Positions 48,518 through 62,850 of a DNA stretch of 64,000 nucleotides are shown here, piece by piece. The stretch is from Calliopsis andreniformis (lineage: Eukaryota > Arthropoda > Insecta > Hymenoptera > Andrenidae). Position numbers and translations under genes: made by a program. The stretch covers positions 22,772,001 to 22,836,000 of the forward strand of contig NW_027480422.1 of NCBI RefSeq assembly GCF_051401765.1, in the 5' to 3' direction. Every line of letters begins with the position of its first letter. Positions within the stretch are counted from its first letter, which is position 1. Under the pieces are notes generated by a model. That model did no database searches, was not told where the DNA came from, and saw only the letters and a list, made by a program, of their open reading frames with translations.

Positions 48518-50058
48518 ATACCCGGAACGTAGAAATGACCATTACCTTCACACTGTTTGCAATTATTCATTTTATACAATGGAAAGACTGTTGTATTTAT
48601 ATTGTGTTCTATGCTTCTGACGTTGACTTCTAAGGTCCTAGCTATTCGATCTCTTGGAGCAACGTCCAAGAGTGAAGCCTAGGTTGCCCGGAACGTAGAA
48701 ATGACCATTACTTTCACACTGTTTGCAATTATTCATTTTATACAATGGAAAAACTATTGCATTTATATTGTACTTTTTGCTTCTGGCGTTGACTTCTAAG
48801 GTCCTAGCAATTCGATCTCTTGGAGCAACGTCCAAGAGTGAGGCCTATGTTACCCGGAACGTAGAACTGACCATTACTTTCACACTGGTTGCAATTGTAC
48901 CTTTTATACGATGGAAAAACTGTTGTTATTTTATTTTATTTTATGCTTCTGGCGTTGACTTCTTAGGCCCTAACTTTTCGATATGGTGGGGCAACGTCCA
49001 AGGGTGAAGCCTATGTTGCCCGGAACGCAGAAATGACCATTACTTTCACACTGGTTGCAATTATACCTTTTATACGATGGAAAAACTGTTGTATTTATAT
49101 TGTATTTTATGATTCTGGCGTTGACTTCTAAGGCCCTAACCATTTGACGTGGTGAAGCAACGGCCTAGTGCGAAACCTAGGTTGCCCGGGACGTATCAAT
49201 GACCACTACTTTCACACTGGTTGCAATTATTCCTGTTATACCATGGACAAACTGTTGGATTTTTATTGTATTTTATGCTTCAGGCGTTGAATTCTAAGTC
49301 CCTAGCTATTCGATCTGGTGGAGCAACGCCCTAGAGTGATGCCTAGGTAGTCCAGGGCGTTGAAATGACCATTACTTTCACACTGTTTGCAATCATTCAT
49401 TTTATACAACGGAAAAAAAGTTGTATTTATATTGTATTTTATGCTTCTGGCGTTGATTCCTAAGGCCCTAACTATTGGATCTGGTGGACCAACGCCGTAG
49501 AGTGAAGCCTAGGATGCCCGGAGCGTAGAAATGTCCATTACTTTCAGAATGGTTGCAATTATTCGTTTTATACGATGGAAAAACTGTTGTACTTATATCG
49601 TATTTTATGCTTCTGGCGTTGGCTTCTTAGGCCCTGACTTTTGGATCTGGTAGACCAACGCCCTAGAGTGAAGCCTAGGTTGCCCGGAACGTAGAAATGA
49701 CCATCACTTTCACACTTGTTGCAACTATTCCTGTTATACGATGGAAAAACTGTTGTGATTTTCTTGTATTTTATGCTTCTGGCGTTGACTCCTATGGCCC
49801 TAACTATTCGACGTGGTGGAGCAACTCCCAAGAGCGAAACCTAGGTTCCCCGGAGCGTAGATATGACTACTACTTTCACACTGGTTGCAATTATCCCTGT
49901 TATACGATCTACAAGCTGCTGGATTTTTATTGTACTTTATGTTTCTGGCGTTGACTTCTTAGGCCCTAACTATTGGATCTGGTGGACCAACGCCCTAGAG
50001 TGAAGCATAGGATGCCCGGAGAGTAGAAATGGCCATTACCTTCAGACTGGTTCCAATA

Positions 50059-50075
50059 ATTCGTTTTATACGGTG
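50059..50075 (+). other. CENP-B-box-like motif, HOR paralogue
   Basis: Fifth occurrence of TTCGTTTTATACGGTGG, the duplication partner of 41260 (offset 8799). Confidence 0.35.
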
Positions 50076-53000
50076 GAAAAACTGTTGTACTTATATCGTA
50101 TTCTATGCTTCTGGCGTTGACTCCTATGGCCCTAACTATTCGACGTGGTGGAGCAACGCCCAAGAGCGAAACCTAGGATGCCCGCAGCGTAGAAATGACC
50201 ATAACTTTCACACTGTTTGCAATTATTCCTGTTATACGATCCAAAAACTGTTGTACTGATATTATATTTTATGCTTCAGGCGTTGACTTCTAAGGGCGTA
50301 GCTATTCGATGTGGTGGAGAAACGCCCTAGGGTGAAGCCTAGGTTGCCCGGAAAGTAGAAATGGCCATGTCTTTCACACTGGTTGCAATTATTCCTGTTA
50401 TACGATGGAAGAACTGTTGTATTTATATTATATTTTATGCTTCAGAAGTTGACTTCCTGGGCCCTAACTATTCTATCCGGAGGAGCAACGCCCTAGAGTG
50501 AAGCCTAGGTCGCCCGGAATGTAGAAGTGACCATCACTTTCACACTGGTTGCAATTATTCCTGTTATACGATGGACAAACTGTTGGATTTTTAATGTACC
50601 TTATGCTTCTGGCGTTGACTTCTAAGGCCCTATGTATTCGATCTGGTGGAGCAATGTCTCAGTGTTAGGACCAGGATTCCCTGAACGTAGAAATGGCCGT
50701 TACTTTCACACTGGTTGCAATTACACATATTATGCGATGGAAAAACTGTTGTACATATATCGTATTTTATGCTTCTGGCATTGACTTCTTAGGCCCTAAC
50801 TATTCGATCTGGTGGAGCAACGACCTAGGGTGAAGCCTAGGTTGCCCGGAACGTAGAAATGACCATTACTTCCACACTGTTTGCAATTATGTATATTATA
50901 CAGTGGAACAACTGTTGTATTTATATGGCATTTTATGCTTCTGGCATTGACTTCTAAGGCCCTAGCGATTCGATCTGATGGAGCATAGCCCTAGAGTGAA
51001 GCCTAGGTTGCCCGGAATGTAGAAATGACCATCACTTTCAAACTGGTTGCAATTATTCTTGTTATACGATGGAAAAACTGTTGTATTTATTTTGTATTTT
51101 AAGACTCTGGCGTTGACTCCTAAGGCCGTAGCTATTCGATGTAGTGGAGCAACGCCCTAGAGTGAAGCCTAGGTTGCCCGGAACGTAGAAATGACCATGT
51201 CTTTCACACTGGTTGCAATTAATCCTGTTTTACGATGGAAAAACTGTTGAATTTATATTATATTTTATGCTTCAGACGTTGACTTCTAGGGCCGTAGCTA
51301 TTCGATGTGGTGGAGAAACGCCCTAGAGTGAAGCCTAGGTTGCCCGGAACGTAGAAATGACCATAACATTCATACTGGTTGCAATTATTCGTTTTATACG
51401 ATGGAAAAACTGTTGTATTTTTATTTTATTTTATGCTTCTAGCGTTGACTTCTAAGTCCCTAGCTATTCGATCTGGTGGAGCAACGGCCTAGAGTGAAGT
51501 CTAGGTTGCCCGGGACGTAGGAATGACCATCACCTTCACTCTGGTTGCAATCATTCATTTTATACAATGGAAAGACTGTTGTATTTATATTGTATTTTAT
51601 AGTTATGGCGTTGACTTCTAAGGCCGTAGCTATTCGATGTGGTGGAGCAATGCCCTAGAGTGAAACCTAGGATGCCCGCAACGTAGAAATGACCATATCT
51701 TTCACACTGGTTGCAATTATTTCTGTTATACAAGGGAAAAACTGTTGCGTTTATATTGTATTTTATGCTTTTGGCGTTGACTTCTTAGGCCCTAACTATT
51801 CGATCTGGTGGAGCAACGCCCTAGAGTGTAGCCTAGGTTGCCCGGAATGTAGAAATGACCATCACTTTCACACTGGTTGCAATCATTCTTGTTATACGAT
51901 GGAGAGACTGTTGTATTTATTTTGTATTTTATGCCGCTGGCGTTGACTCCTAAGGCCGTAGCTATTCGAAGTGGTGGAGCAACGCCCTAGAGTGAAGCCT
52001 AGGTTGCCAGGAACGTAGAAATGATCATATCTTTCACACTGTTTGCAATTATTCCTGTTATACGATAGAAAAACTGTTTTATTTATAACGTATTTTATGC
52101 TTCTGGCGTTGACTTCTAAGGCCGCAGCTATTCAATGTGGTCGAACGACGCCCTAGAGTGCAGCCTAGGTTGCCAGTATCGTAGAAATGACCATACCTTT
52201 CACACTGGTTGCAACTACTCCTGTTATACGATGGCAAAACTGTTTTATCTATATTGTGTTTTATGCTTCTGGCGTTGACTTCTAAGGCCGCAGCTATTCG
52301 ATGTGGTGGAGAAACGCCCTAGAGTGAATCCTAGATTGCCCGGAAAGTAGAAATGACCATACCTTTCACACTGGTTGCAATTATTCCTGTTATACAAGGG
52401 AAAAACTGTTGCATTTATAATGTATTTTATGCTTCTGGCGTTGACTTCTTAGGCACTGACTATTCGATCTGATGGAGCATAGCCCTAGAGTGAAGCCTAG
52501 GTTGCCCGGAATGTAGAAATGACCATCACTTTCAAACTGGTTGCAATTATTCTTGTTATACGATGGAAAAACTGTTGTACTTATTTTGTATTTTAAGCCT
52601 CTGGCGTTGACTCCTAAGGCCGTAGCTATTCGATGTGGTGGAGCAACGCCCTAGAGTGAAGCCTAGGTTGCCCGGAATGTAGAAATGACCATGTCTTTCA
52701 CACTGGTTGCAATTATTCCTGTTATACGATGGAAAAACTGTTGTACTTATATTATATTTTATGCTTCAGGCGTTGACTTCCAAGTCCCTAGCTATTCGAT
52801 CTGGTGGAGCAACGGCCTAGAGTGAAGCCTAGGTTGCCCGGGACGTAGGAATGACCATCACCTTCACTCTGGTTGCAATCATTCATTTTATACAATGGAA
52901 AGGCTGTTGTATTTATATTGTTTTTTATAGTTATGGCGTTGACTTCTAAGGCCGTAGCTATTCGATGTGGTTGAGCAATGCCCTAGTGTGAAGCCTAGGT

Positions 53001-54185
53001 TGCCCGGCACGTAGAAATGACCATTACTTCCACACTGTTTGCAATTATGTATATTATACAGTGGAACAACTGTTGTATTTATATGGCATTTTATGCTTCT
53101 GGCATTGACTTCTAAGGCCCTAGCTATTCGATGTGGTGGAGCCACGCCCTAGAGTGTAGCCTAGGTTGCCCGGAACGTAGAAATGACCATAGCTTTCACA
53201 CTGGTTGCAATTATTCCTGTTATACAAGGGAAAAACTGTTGCATTTATAATGTATTTTATGCTTCTGGCGTTGACTTCTTAGGCACTGACTATTCGATCT
53301 GATGGAGCATAGCCCTAGAGTGAAGCCTAGGTTGCCCGGAATGTAGAAATGACCATCACTTTCAAACTGGTTGCAATTATTCTTGTTATACGATGGAAAA
53401 ACTGTTGTACTTATTTTGTATTTTAAGACTCTGGCGTTGACTCCTAAGGCCGTAGCTATTCGATGTGGTGGAGCAACGGCCTAGAGTGAAGCCTAGGTTG
53501 CCCGGGACGTAGGAATGACCATCACTTTCACACTGGTTGCAATTATTCCTGTTATACGATGTACAAATTGTTGGAGTTTTAATGTACTTTATGCTTCTGG
53601 CGTTGACTTCTAAGGCCCTATGTATTCGATCTGGTGGATCAATGTCTCAGTGTTAGGTCTAGGATTCCCGGAACGTAGAAATGGCCGTTACTTTCACACT
53701 GGTTGCAATTACTCATATTATGCGATGGAAAAACTGTTGTACATATATCGTATTTTATGCTTCTGGCATTGACTTCTTAGGCCCTAACTGTTCGATCTGG
53801 TGGAGCAACGACCTAGGGTGAAGCCTAGGTTGCCCGGAACATAGAAATGACCATAACTATCAGACTGGTTGCAATTATTCGTTTTATACGATGGATAGAA
53901 AGTTGTATTTATATTGTATTTTAGAGTTATGGCGCTGTCTTCTAGGGCCGTAGCTATTCGATGTGGTTGAGCAACGCCCTAGTGTGAAGCCTAGGTTGCC
54001 CGGAACGTAGAAATGACCATTACTTCCACACTGTTTGCAATTATTCATATTATACAGTGGAACAACTGTTGTATTTATATGGCATTTTATGCTTCTGGCA
54101 TTGACTTCTAAGGCCCTAGCTATTCGATGTGGTGGAGCCACGCCCTATAGTGTAGCCTAGGTTGCCCGGAACGTAGAAATGACCA

Positions 54186-57100
54186 TAGCTTTCACACTGG
54201 TTGCAATTATTCCTGTTATACGATGGAAAAACTGTTGTATTTATATTATATTTTATGCTTCAGACGTTGACTTCTAGGGCCGTAGCTATTCGATGTGGTG
54301 GAGAAACGCCCTAGAGTGAAGCCTAGGTTGCCCGGAACGTAGAAATGACCATAACATTCATACTGGTTGTAATTATTCGTTTTATACGATGGGAAAACTG
54401 TTGTATTTTTATTTTATTTTATGCTTCTAGCGTTGACTTCTAAGACCCTAGCTATTCGATCTGGTGGAGCAACGGTCTAGAGTGAAGCCTAGGTTGCCCG
54501 GGACGTAGGAATGACCATCACCTTCACTCTGGTTGCAATCATTCATTTTATACAATGGAAAGACTGTTGTATTTATATTGTTTTTTATAGTTATGGCGTT
54601 GACTTCTAAGGCCGTAGCTATTCGATGTAGTGGAGCCACGCCCTAGAGTGTAGCCTAGGTTGCCCGGAACGTAGAAATTACCATAGCTTTCACACTGGTT
54701 GCAATTATTCCTGTTATACAAGGGTAAAACTGTTGCATTTATATTGTATTTTATGCTTCTGGCGTTGACTTCTTAGGCACTAACTATTCGATCTGATGGA
54801 GCATGGCCCGACAGCGAAGCCTAGGTTGCCCGGAACGTAGAAATGACCATAACATTCATACTGGTTGCAATTATTCGTTTTATACGATAAAAAAACTGTT
54901 GTATTTTTATTTTATTTTATGCTTCTAGCGTTGACTTCTAAGTCCCTAGCTGTTCGATCTGGTGGAGCAGCGGCCTAGAGTGAAGCCTAGGTGGCCCGGG
55001 ACGTAGGAATGACCATCACCTTCACTCTGGTTGCAATCATTCATTTTATACAATGGAGAGACAGTTGTATTTATATTGTTTTTTATAGTTATGGCGTTGA
55101 CTTCTAAGGCCGTAGCTATTCGATGTGGTGGGGCAATGCCCTAGAGTGAAGCCTAGGATGCCCGCAGCGTAGAAATGACCATAACTTTCACACTGTTTGC
55201 AATTATTCCTGTTATACGATCCAAAAACTGTTGTACTTATATTATATTTTATGCTTCAGGCGTTGACTTCTAAGGGCGTAGCTATTCGATGTGGTGGAGA
55301 AACGCCCTAGAGTGAAGCCTAGGTTGCCCGGAAGGTAGAAATGACCATTGCCTCCACACTGTTTGCAATCATTCATTTTATACAATGGAAAAACTGTTGT
55401 ATTTATGTGGTTTTTTATAGTTATGGCGTTGACTTCTAAGGCCGTAGCCATTCGATGTGGTGGAGCAATGCCCTAATGTGCAGCCTAGGATGCCGGCAAC
55501 GTAGAAATGACCATATCTTTCACACTGTTCGCAATTATTCCTGTTATACGATTGAAGAACTGTTTTATCTATATTGTGTTTTATGCTTCTGTCGTTGACT
55601 TCTAAGGCCGCAGCTGTTCGATGTGGTGGAGAAACGCCCTAGAGTGAAGCCTAGATTGCCCGGAAAGTAGAAGTGACCATACCTTTCACACTGGTTGCAA
55701 TTATTCCTGTTATACGATGGAAAAGCTGTTGTATTTGTATTGTATTTTATGCTTCAGGCGTAGACTTCTTAGGCCCTAACTATTCGATCTGGTGGAACGA
55801 CGCCCTAGAGTGTAGCCTAGGTTGCCCGGAACGTAGAAATGACCATTACTTCCACACTGTTTGCAATTATTCATATTATACAGTGGAACAACTGTTGTAT
55901 TTATATGGCATTTTATGCTTCTGGCATTGACTTCTAAGGCCCAAGCTATTCGAAGTGGTGGAGCCACGCCCTAGAGTGTAGCCTAGGTTGCCCTGAACGT
56001 AGAAATGACCATAGCTTTCACACTGGTTGCAATTATTCCTGTTATACGATGGCAAAACTGTTTTATCTATATTGTGTTTTATGCTTCTGGCGTTGACTCC
56101 TAAGGCCGTAGCTATTCGATGTAGTGGAGCAACGCCCTAGAGTGAAGCCTAGGTTGCCCGGAACGTAGAAATGACCATGTCTTTCACACTGGTTGCAATT
56201 ATTTCTGTTATACAAGGGAAAAACTGTTGTGTTTATATTGTATTTTATGCTTTTGGCGTTGACTTCTTAGGCCCTAACTATTCGATCTGGTGGAGCAACG
56301 CCCTAGAGTGTAGCCTAGGTTGCCCGGAATGTAGAAATGACCATGTCTTTCACACTGGTTGCAATTATTCCTGTTATACGATGGAAAAACTGTTGTACTT
56401 ATATTATATTTTATGCTTCAGGCGTTGACTTCTAAGTCCCTAGCTATTCGATCTGGTGGAGCAACGGCCTAGAGTGAAGCCTAGGTTGCCCGGGACGTAG
56501 GAATGACCATCACCTTCACTCTGGTTGCAATCATTCATTTTATACAATGGAAAGACTGTTGTATGTATATTGTTTTTTATAGTTATGGCGTTGACTTCTA
56601 AGGCCGTAGCTATTCGATGTGGTTGAGCAATGCCCTAGTGTGAAGCCTAGGTTGCCCGGCACGTAGAAATGACCATTACTTCCACACTGTTTGCAATTAT
56701 GTATATTATACAGTGGAACAACTGTTGTATTTATATGGCATTTTATGCTTCTGGCATTGACTTCTAAGGCCCTAGCTATTCGATGTGGTGGAGCCACGCC
56801 CTAGAGTGTAGCCTAGGTTGCCCGGAACGTAGAAATGACCATAGCTTTCACACTGGTTGCAATTATTCCTGTTATACAAGGGAAAAACTGTTGCATTTAT
56901 AATGTATTTTATGCTCTGGCGTTGACTTCTTAGGCACTGACTATTCGATCTGATGGAGCATAGCCCTAGAGTGAAGCCTAGGTTGCCCGGAATGTAGAAA
57001 TGACCATCACTTTCAAACTGGTTGCAATTATTCTTGTTATACGATGGAAAAACTGTTGTACTTATTTTGTATTTTAAGCCTCTGGCGTTGAATCCTAAGG

Positions 57101-58950
57101 CCGTAGCTATTCGATGTGGTGGAGCAACGCCCTAGAGTGAAGCCTAGGTTGCCCGGAACGTAGAAATGACCATGTCTTTCACACTGGTTGCAATTATTCC
57201 TGTTATACGATGGAAAAACTGTTGTACTTATATTATATTTTATGCTTCAGGCGTTGACTTCTAAGGCCGTAGCTATTCGATGTGGTGGATAAACGCCCTA
57301 GAGTGAAGCCTAGGTTGCCAGGAACGTAGAAATGATCATATCTTTCACACTGTTTGCAATTATTCCTGTTATACGATAGAAAAACTGTTTTATTTATATC
57401 GTATTTTATGCTTCTGGCGTTGACTTCTAAGGCCGCAGCTATTCGATGTGGTCGAACGACGCCCTAGAGTGCAGCCTAGTTTGCCAGTATCGTAGAAATG
57501 ACCATACCTTTCACACTGGTTGCAACTATTCCTGTTATACGATGGCAAAACTGTTTTATCTATATTGTGTTTTATGCTTCTGGCGTTGACTTCTAAGGCC
57601 GCAGCTATTCGATGTGGTGGAGAAACGCCCTAGAGTGAAGCCTAGATTGCCCGGAAAGTAGAAATGACCATACCTTTCACACTGGTTGCAATTATTCCTG
57701 TTATACGATGGAAAAGCTGTTGTATTTGTATTGTATTTTATGCTTCTGGCGTTGACTTCCTAGGCCCTAACTATTTGATCTGGTGGAGCAGCGCCCTAGG
57801 GTGAAGCCTAGGTTGCCCGGAACGTAGAAATGACCATACCTGTCACACTGGTTGCAATTATTCCTGTTATACAAGGGAAAAACTGTTGTATTTATATTGT
57901 ATTTTATGCTTCTGGCGTTGACTTCCTGGGCCCTAACTATTCTATCTGGAGGAGCAACGCCCTAGTGTGAAGCCTAGGTTGCCCGGAATGCAGAAATGAC
58001 CATCACTTTCACACTGGTGGCAATTATTCCTGTTATACGATGGAGACTGTTGGATTTTTAATGTACTTTATGCTTCTGGCATTGTCTTCTAAGGCCCTAT
58101 GTATTCGATCTGGTGGAGCAATGCCTCAGTGTTAAGTCTAGGATGCCCGGAACGTAGAAATGGCCGTTACTTTCACACTGGTTGCAATTATTCTTGTTAT
58201 ACGATGGAAAAACTGTTGTATTTATTTTGTATTTTATGCTTCTGGCGTTGACTGCCTGGGCCCTAACTATTCTATCTAGAGGAGCAACGCCCTAGAGTGA
58301 AGCCTAGAATGCCCGTATCGTAGAAATGACCATATCTTTCACACTGGTTGTAATTATTCCTGTTATACGATGGAAAAACTATTGTATTTCTATTGTATTT
58401 TATGCTTCTGGCGTTGACTTCTTAGGCCCTAACTATTCTATCTGGAGGAGCAACGCCATAGAGTGAAGCCTAGGTTGCCCGGAATGCAGAAATGACCATC
58501 ACTTTCACACTGGTGGCAATTATTCCTGTTATACGATGGACAAGCTGTTGGAGTTTTTATGTACTTTATGCTTCTGGCGTTGACTTCTAAGGCCCTATGT
58601 ATTCGATCTGGTGGAGCAATGCCTCAGTGTTAAGTCTAGGATGCCCGGAACGTAGAAATGGCCGTTACTTTCACACTGGTTGCAATTACTCATTTTATAC
58701 GATGGAAAAACTGTTGTACATATATCGTATTTTATGCTTCTGGCATTGACTTCTTAGGCGCTAACTATTCGATCTGGTGGAGCAACGCCCTAGGGTGAAG
58801 CCTAGGTTGCCCGGAACTTAGAAATGACCATCACCTTCACTCTGGTAGCAATTATTCCTGTTATACGATGGAAAAACTGTGGTATTTATATTGTGCTTTA
58901 TGCTTCTGGCATTGACTTCTAAGGCCCCAACTATTCGATGTGGTGGAGCA
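54186..58950 (+). repeat. Mosaic of satellite families from the 42-45 / 51-54 kb blocks
   Basis: About 29 monomers assembled from pieces resembling the previous duplication. Near 56.4-57.0 kb the sequence matches 52.8-53.4 kb at offset 3652 (22 monomers). Near 57.3-57.7 kb it matches 52.0-52.4 and 43.2-43.6 kb. A 3-monomer repeat occurs near 57945 and 58441 (spacing 496, because of a 2-nt loss in GATGGAGACTG near 58037). A 1-nt loss occurs near 56913 (TATGCTCTGG). GGCCGTAGCTATTCGATGTGG monomers dominate. No gene was seen. Confidence 0.85.
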
Positions 58951-59198
58951 GCGCCATAGTGCGAAACCTAGGTTGCTCGGAACGTAGAAATGACCATTAC
59001 TTTCACACTGGTTGCAGTTATTCCTGTTATACAATGGAAAAACTGTTGCATTTTTATTGTATTTTATGCTTCTAGCGTTGTATTCAAAGTCCCTAACTAT
59101 TCGATCTGGTGGAGCAACGCCCTGGAGTTAAGCCAAGGTTGCCCGGAACGTAGAAATGTCCATCACTTTCACATTGGTTGCAGTTATTCTTGTTATAC
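58951..59198 (+). repeat. Satellite piece repeated 17 monomers downstream
   Basis: The sequence near 58960-59155 is almost identical to 61782-61977 (offset 2822, 17 x 166). It shares CATAGTGCGAAACC and TTCTAGCGTTGTATTC. Confidence 0.82.
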
Positions 59199-60348
59199 GA
59201 TGGAAAAACTGTTGTACATATATCGTATTTTATGCTTCTGGCATTGACTTCTTAGGCCCTAACTATTCGATATGGTGGAGCAACGCCCTAGGGTGAAGCC
59301 TAGGTTTCCCGGAACGTAGAAAAGACCATAACTATCAGACTGGTTGCAATAATTCGATTTATACGATGGAAAGACTGTTGTATTTATATTGTATTTTATA
59401 GTTATGGCGTTGTCTTCTAGGGCCGTAGCTATTCGATGTGGTTGAGCAACGCCCTAGAGTGAAGCCTAGGTTGCCCGGAACGTATAAATGACCATAGCTT
59501 TCATACTTGTTGCAATTATTCGTTTTATATGATGGAAAAGCTGTTGTATCTATTTTGCATTTGGTGCTCCAGGCGTTGACTTCTTAGGCCCTAGCTATTG
59601 GATCTGGTGGACCAACGCCCTAGAGTGAAGCCTATTTTGCCCGGAACGTAGGAATGACCATAACATTCATACTGGTTGCAATTATACGTTCTATACGATG
59701 GAAAAACTGTTGTATTTATATTATATTTTATGCTTCAGACGTGGACTTCTAAGGCAGTAGCTATTCGGTGTGGTGGAGAAACGCCCTAGAGTGAAGCCTA
59801 GGTTGCCCGGAAGGTAGAAATGACCATTACCTCCACACTGTTTGCAATTATTCATTTTATACAGTGGAAAAACTGTTGTATTTATATTGTTTTTTATAGT
59901 TATGGCGTTGACTTCTAAGGCCGTAGCTATTCGATGTGGTGGAGCAATGCCCTAGAGTGAAGCCTAGGATGCTCGCAACGTAGAAATGACCATATCTTTC
60001 AGACTGTTTGCAATTATTCCTGTTATAAGATTGAAAAACTGTTGTATTTTTATTTTATTTTGTGCTTCTGGCGTTGACTTCTAAGGTCCTAGCTTTTCGA
60101 TCTGGTGGAGCAACGCTCTAGAGTGAAGCCTAGGTTGCCCGGAACTTAGAAATGGCCATCACCTTCACTCTGGTTGCAATTATTCCTGTTATACGATGGA
60201 AACACTGTGGTATTTATATTGTATTTTATGCTTCTGGCGTAGGCTTCTTAGGCCCTAATTATCCGATCTGGGGGAACCATGCCCTAGACTGAAGCCTAGG
60301 TTGCCCGGAACGTAGAAATGACCATCACTTTCACACTGGTTGCAATTA
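59199..60348 (+). repeat. Seven-monomer duplicated block, first copy (22-monomer spacing)
   Basis: This block matches 62851-64000 at offset 3652 (22 x 166). Diagnostic words are TATAGTTATGGCGTTG (59397), GAACGTATAAATG (59479), GCATTTGGTGCTCC (59557) and GGGGGAACCATGCC (60270). The match continues to the window edge, so its true right end lies outside. Confidence 0.9.
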
Positions 60349-62850
60349 TTCCTGTTATACGATGGAAAAACTGTTGTATTTATGTTGTATTTTATGCTTC
60401 TGGTATAGACTTCTTAGGCCCTAGCTATTCGATCTGGAGGAACAACGCCCTAGAGTGAAGCGTAGGTTGCCCGGAACGTAGAAATGACCATCACTTTCAC
60501 ACTGGTTGCAATTATTCTTGTTATACGATGGAAAAACTGTTGTATTTATATTATATTTTATGCTTCAGGCGTTGACTTCTAGGGCCGTAGCTATTCGATG
60601 TGGTGGAGAAACGCCCTAGAGTGAAGCCTAGGTTGCCCGGAAAGTAGAAATGACCATTACCTCCACACTGTTTGCAATTATTCGTTTTATACAATGGAAA
60701 AACTGTTGTATTTATATTGTATTTTATGCTTCTGGCGTTGACTTCTAAGGCCGCAGCTATCGGACGTGGTGGAGCAACGCCCTGGAGTGAAGCCTAGGTT
60801 GCCCGGAACGTAGAAATGACCATACCTTTCACACTGGTTGCAATTATTCCTGTTATACAATGGAAAAACTGTTGTACATATATCGTATTTTATGCTTCTG
60901 GCATTGACTTCTTAGGCCCTAACTATTCGATCTGGTGGAGCGACGCCCTAGGGTGAAGCCTAGGTTGCCCGGAACGTAGAAATGACCATAACTATCAGAC
61001 TGGTTGCAATTATTCGTTTTATACGATGGTAAGACTGTTGTATTTATATTGTATTTTATAGTTATGGCGTTGTCTTCTAGGGCCGTAGCTATTCGATGTG
61101 GTGGAGCAACGCCCTCGAGTGAAGCCTAGGTTGCCCGGAACTTAGAAATGACCATCACCTTCACTCTGGTTGCCATTATTCCGGTTATACGATGGAAATA
61201 CTGTGGTATTTATATTGTACTTTATGCTTCTGGCGTAGGCTTCTTAGGCCCTAATTATTCGATGTGGGGGAACCACGCCCTAGACTGAAGCCTAGGTTGC
61301 CCGGAATGTAGAAATGACCATCACGTTCACAATGGTTGCAATTATTCTTGTTATACGATGGAAAAACTGTTGCATTTATTTTGTATTTTATGCCTCTGGC
61401 GTTGACTCCTAAGGCCGTAGCTATTCGATGTGTTGGAGCAACGCCCTAGGGTGAAGCCTAGGTTGCCCTGAACGTAGAAATGACCATGTTTTTCACACTG
61501 GTTGCAATTATTCGTGTTATACGATGGAAAAACTGTTGTATTTATATTATATTTAATGCTTCCGACGTTGACTTCTAAGGCAGTAGCAATTCGATGTGGT
61601 GGAGAAACGCCCTAGAGTGAAGCCTAGGTTGCTCAGAAAGTAGAAATGACCATCACTTTCACAATGGTTGCAATTATTCATTTTATACAATGGAAAAACG
61701 GTTGTATTTATATTGTGTTTTATGCTTCTGGCATTGACTTCTAAGGCCCCAACTATTCGATGTGGTGGAGCAACGCCATAGTGCGAAACCTAGGTTGCTC
61801 GGAACGTAGAAATGACCATTACTTACACACTGGTTGCAGTTATTCCTGTTATACAATGGAAAAACTGTTGCATTTTTATTGTATTTTATGCTTCTAGCGT
61901 TGTATTCAAAGTCCCTAACTATTCGATCTGGTGGAGCAACGCCCTGGAGTTAAGCCAAGGTTGCCCGGAACGTAGAAATGACCATAACTTTGACACTGGT
62001 TTCAATTATTCGTTTTATACAATGGAAAAGCTGTTCTCTCTATTTTGTATTTTATGCTTCGAGCGTTCACTTCTAAGGCCCTAACTATACGATCTAGTGG
62101 AGCAACGCCCTACAGTTAAGCCTAGCTTTCCCGGAACGTAGAAATGACATTTACGTTCACACTGTTTGCAAATATACATTATATACGATGGAAAAGCTGT
62201 TGTATTTATATTGTATTTTATGCTTCGGGCGTTGAATTCTATGTCCCTAACTATGCGATCTGGTGCAGCAACGCCGTACAGTTAAGTCTAGGTTGCCCGG
62301 AACGTAGAAATGACCTTTACTTTCACACTGTTTGCAAATATACATTATATACGATGGAAAGACTGTTGTATTTATGTTGTATTTTATAGTTATGGCGTTG
62401 TCTTCTAGGGCCGTAGCTATTCGATGTGGTGGAGCAACGCCCTCGAGTGAAGCCTAGGTTGCCCGGAACGTAGAAATGACCATAGCTTTCACACTGGTTG
62501 CAATTACTCCTGTTATGCGATGGAAAAACTGTTGTATTTCTATTGTATTTTATGCTTCTGGCGTTCACTTCTTAGGCCCTAACTATTCGATCTGGTGGAG
62601 CAACGCCCTAGGGTGAAGCCTAGGTTGCCCGGAACGTAGAAATGACCATAACTTTCATACTGGTTGCAATTATTCGTTTTATACCGTGGAAACACTGTTG
62701 TATTTATATTGTATTTTATGCGTCTGGAGTTGTTTTCTAAGACCCTAACTATTCGACCTGGTGGGCCAACGCCCTGGAGTGAAGCCTAGGTTGCACGGAA
62801 CGTAGAAATGCCCATTACTTTCACACTGGTTGTAATTATTCCTGTTATAC
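60349..62850 (+). repeat. Satellite monomers between the two 22-mer-spaced blocks
   Basis: About 15 monomers. 60850-61080 resembles the start of the next block at +1992 (GAGCGACGCCC at 60939 and 62931), another 12-monomer spacing. Near 62165 and 62335 two neighbouring monomers carry AATATACATTATATACGATGG in the variable box. It is satellite only. Confidence 0.85.

Larger units (their letters stand above)
45387..54185 (+). repeat. Large segmental duplication, copy 2 (53 monomers, 8799 bp)
   Basis: This is the second copy of the 38-45 kb segment, in direct tandem. The junction lies between GTGTAGCC (45354, copy-1-end type) and ACCATAAC (45389, copy-start type). Copy 2 holds an extra 1495 bp at 47023-48517. 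Its end is defined by ACCATAGC at 54188, where the sequence ceases to follow copy 1. Near-identity over kilobases means either a very recent event or an assembly duplication. Confidence 0.94.

Noticed and set aside
58311..58330. Reverse-strand CENP-B-like match around CCCGTATCGTAG
   Set aside because: Only about 7 of 9 essential positions agree, it occurs in a rare variant monomer, and it is at a different monomer position from the main box.
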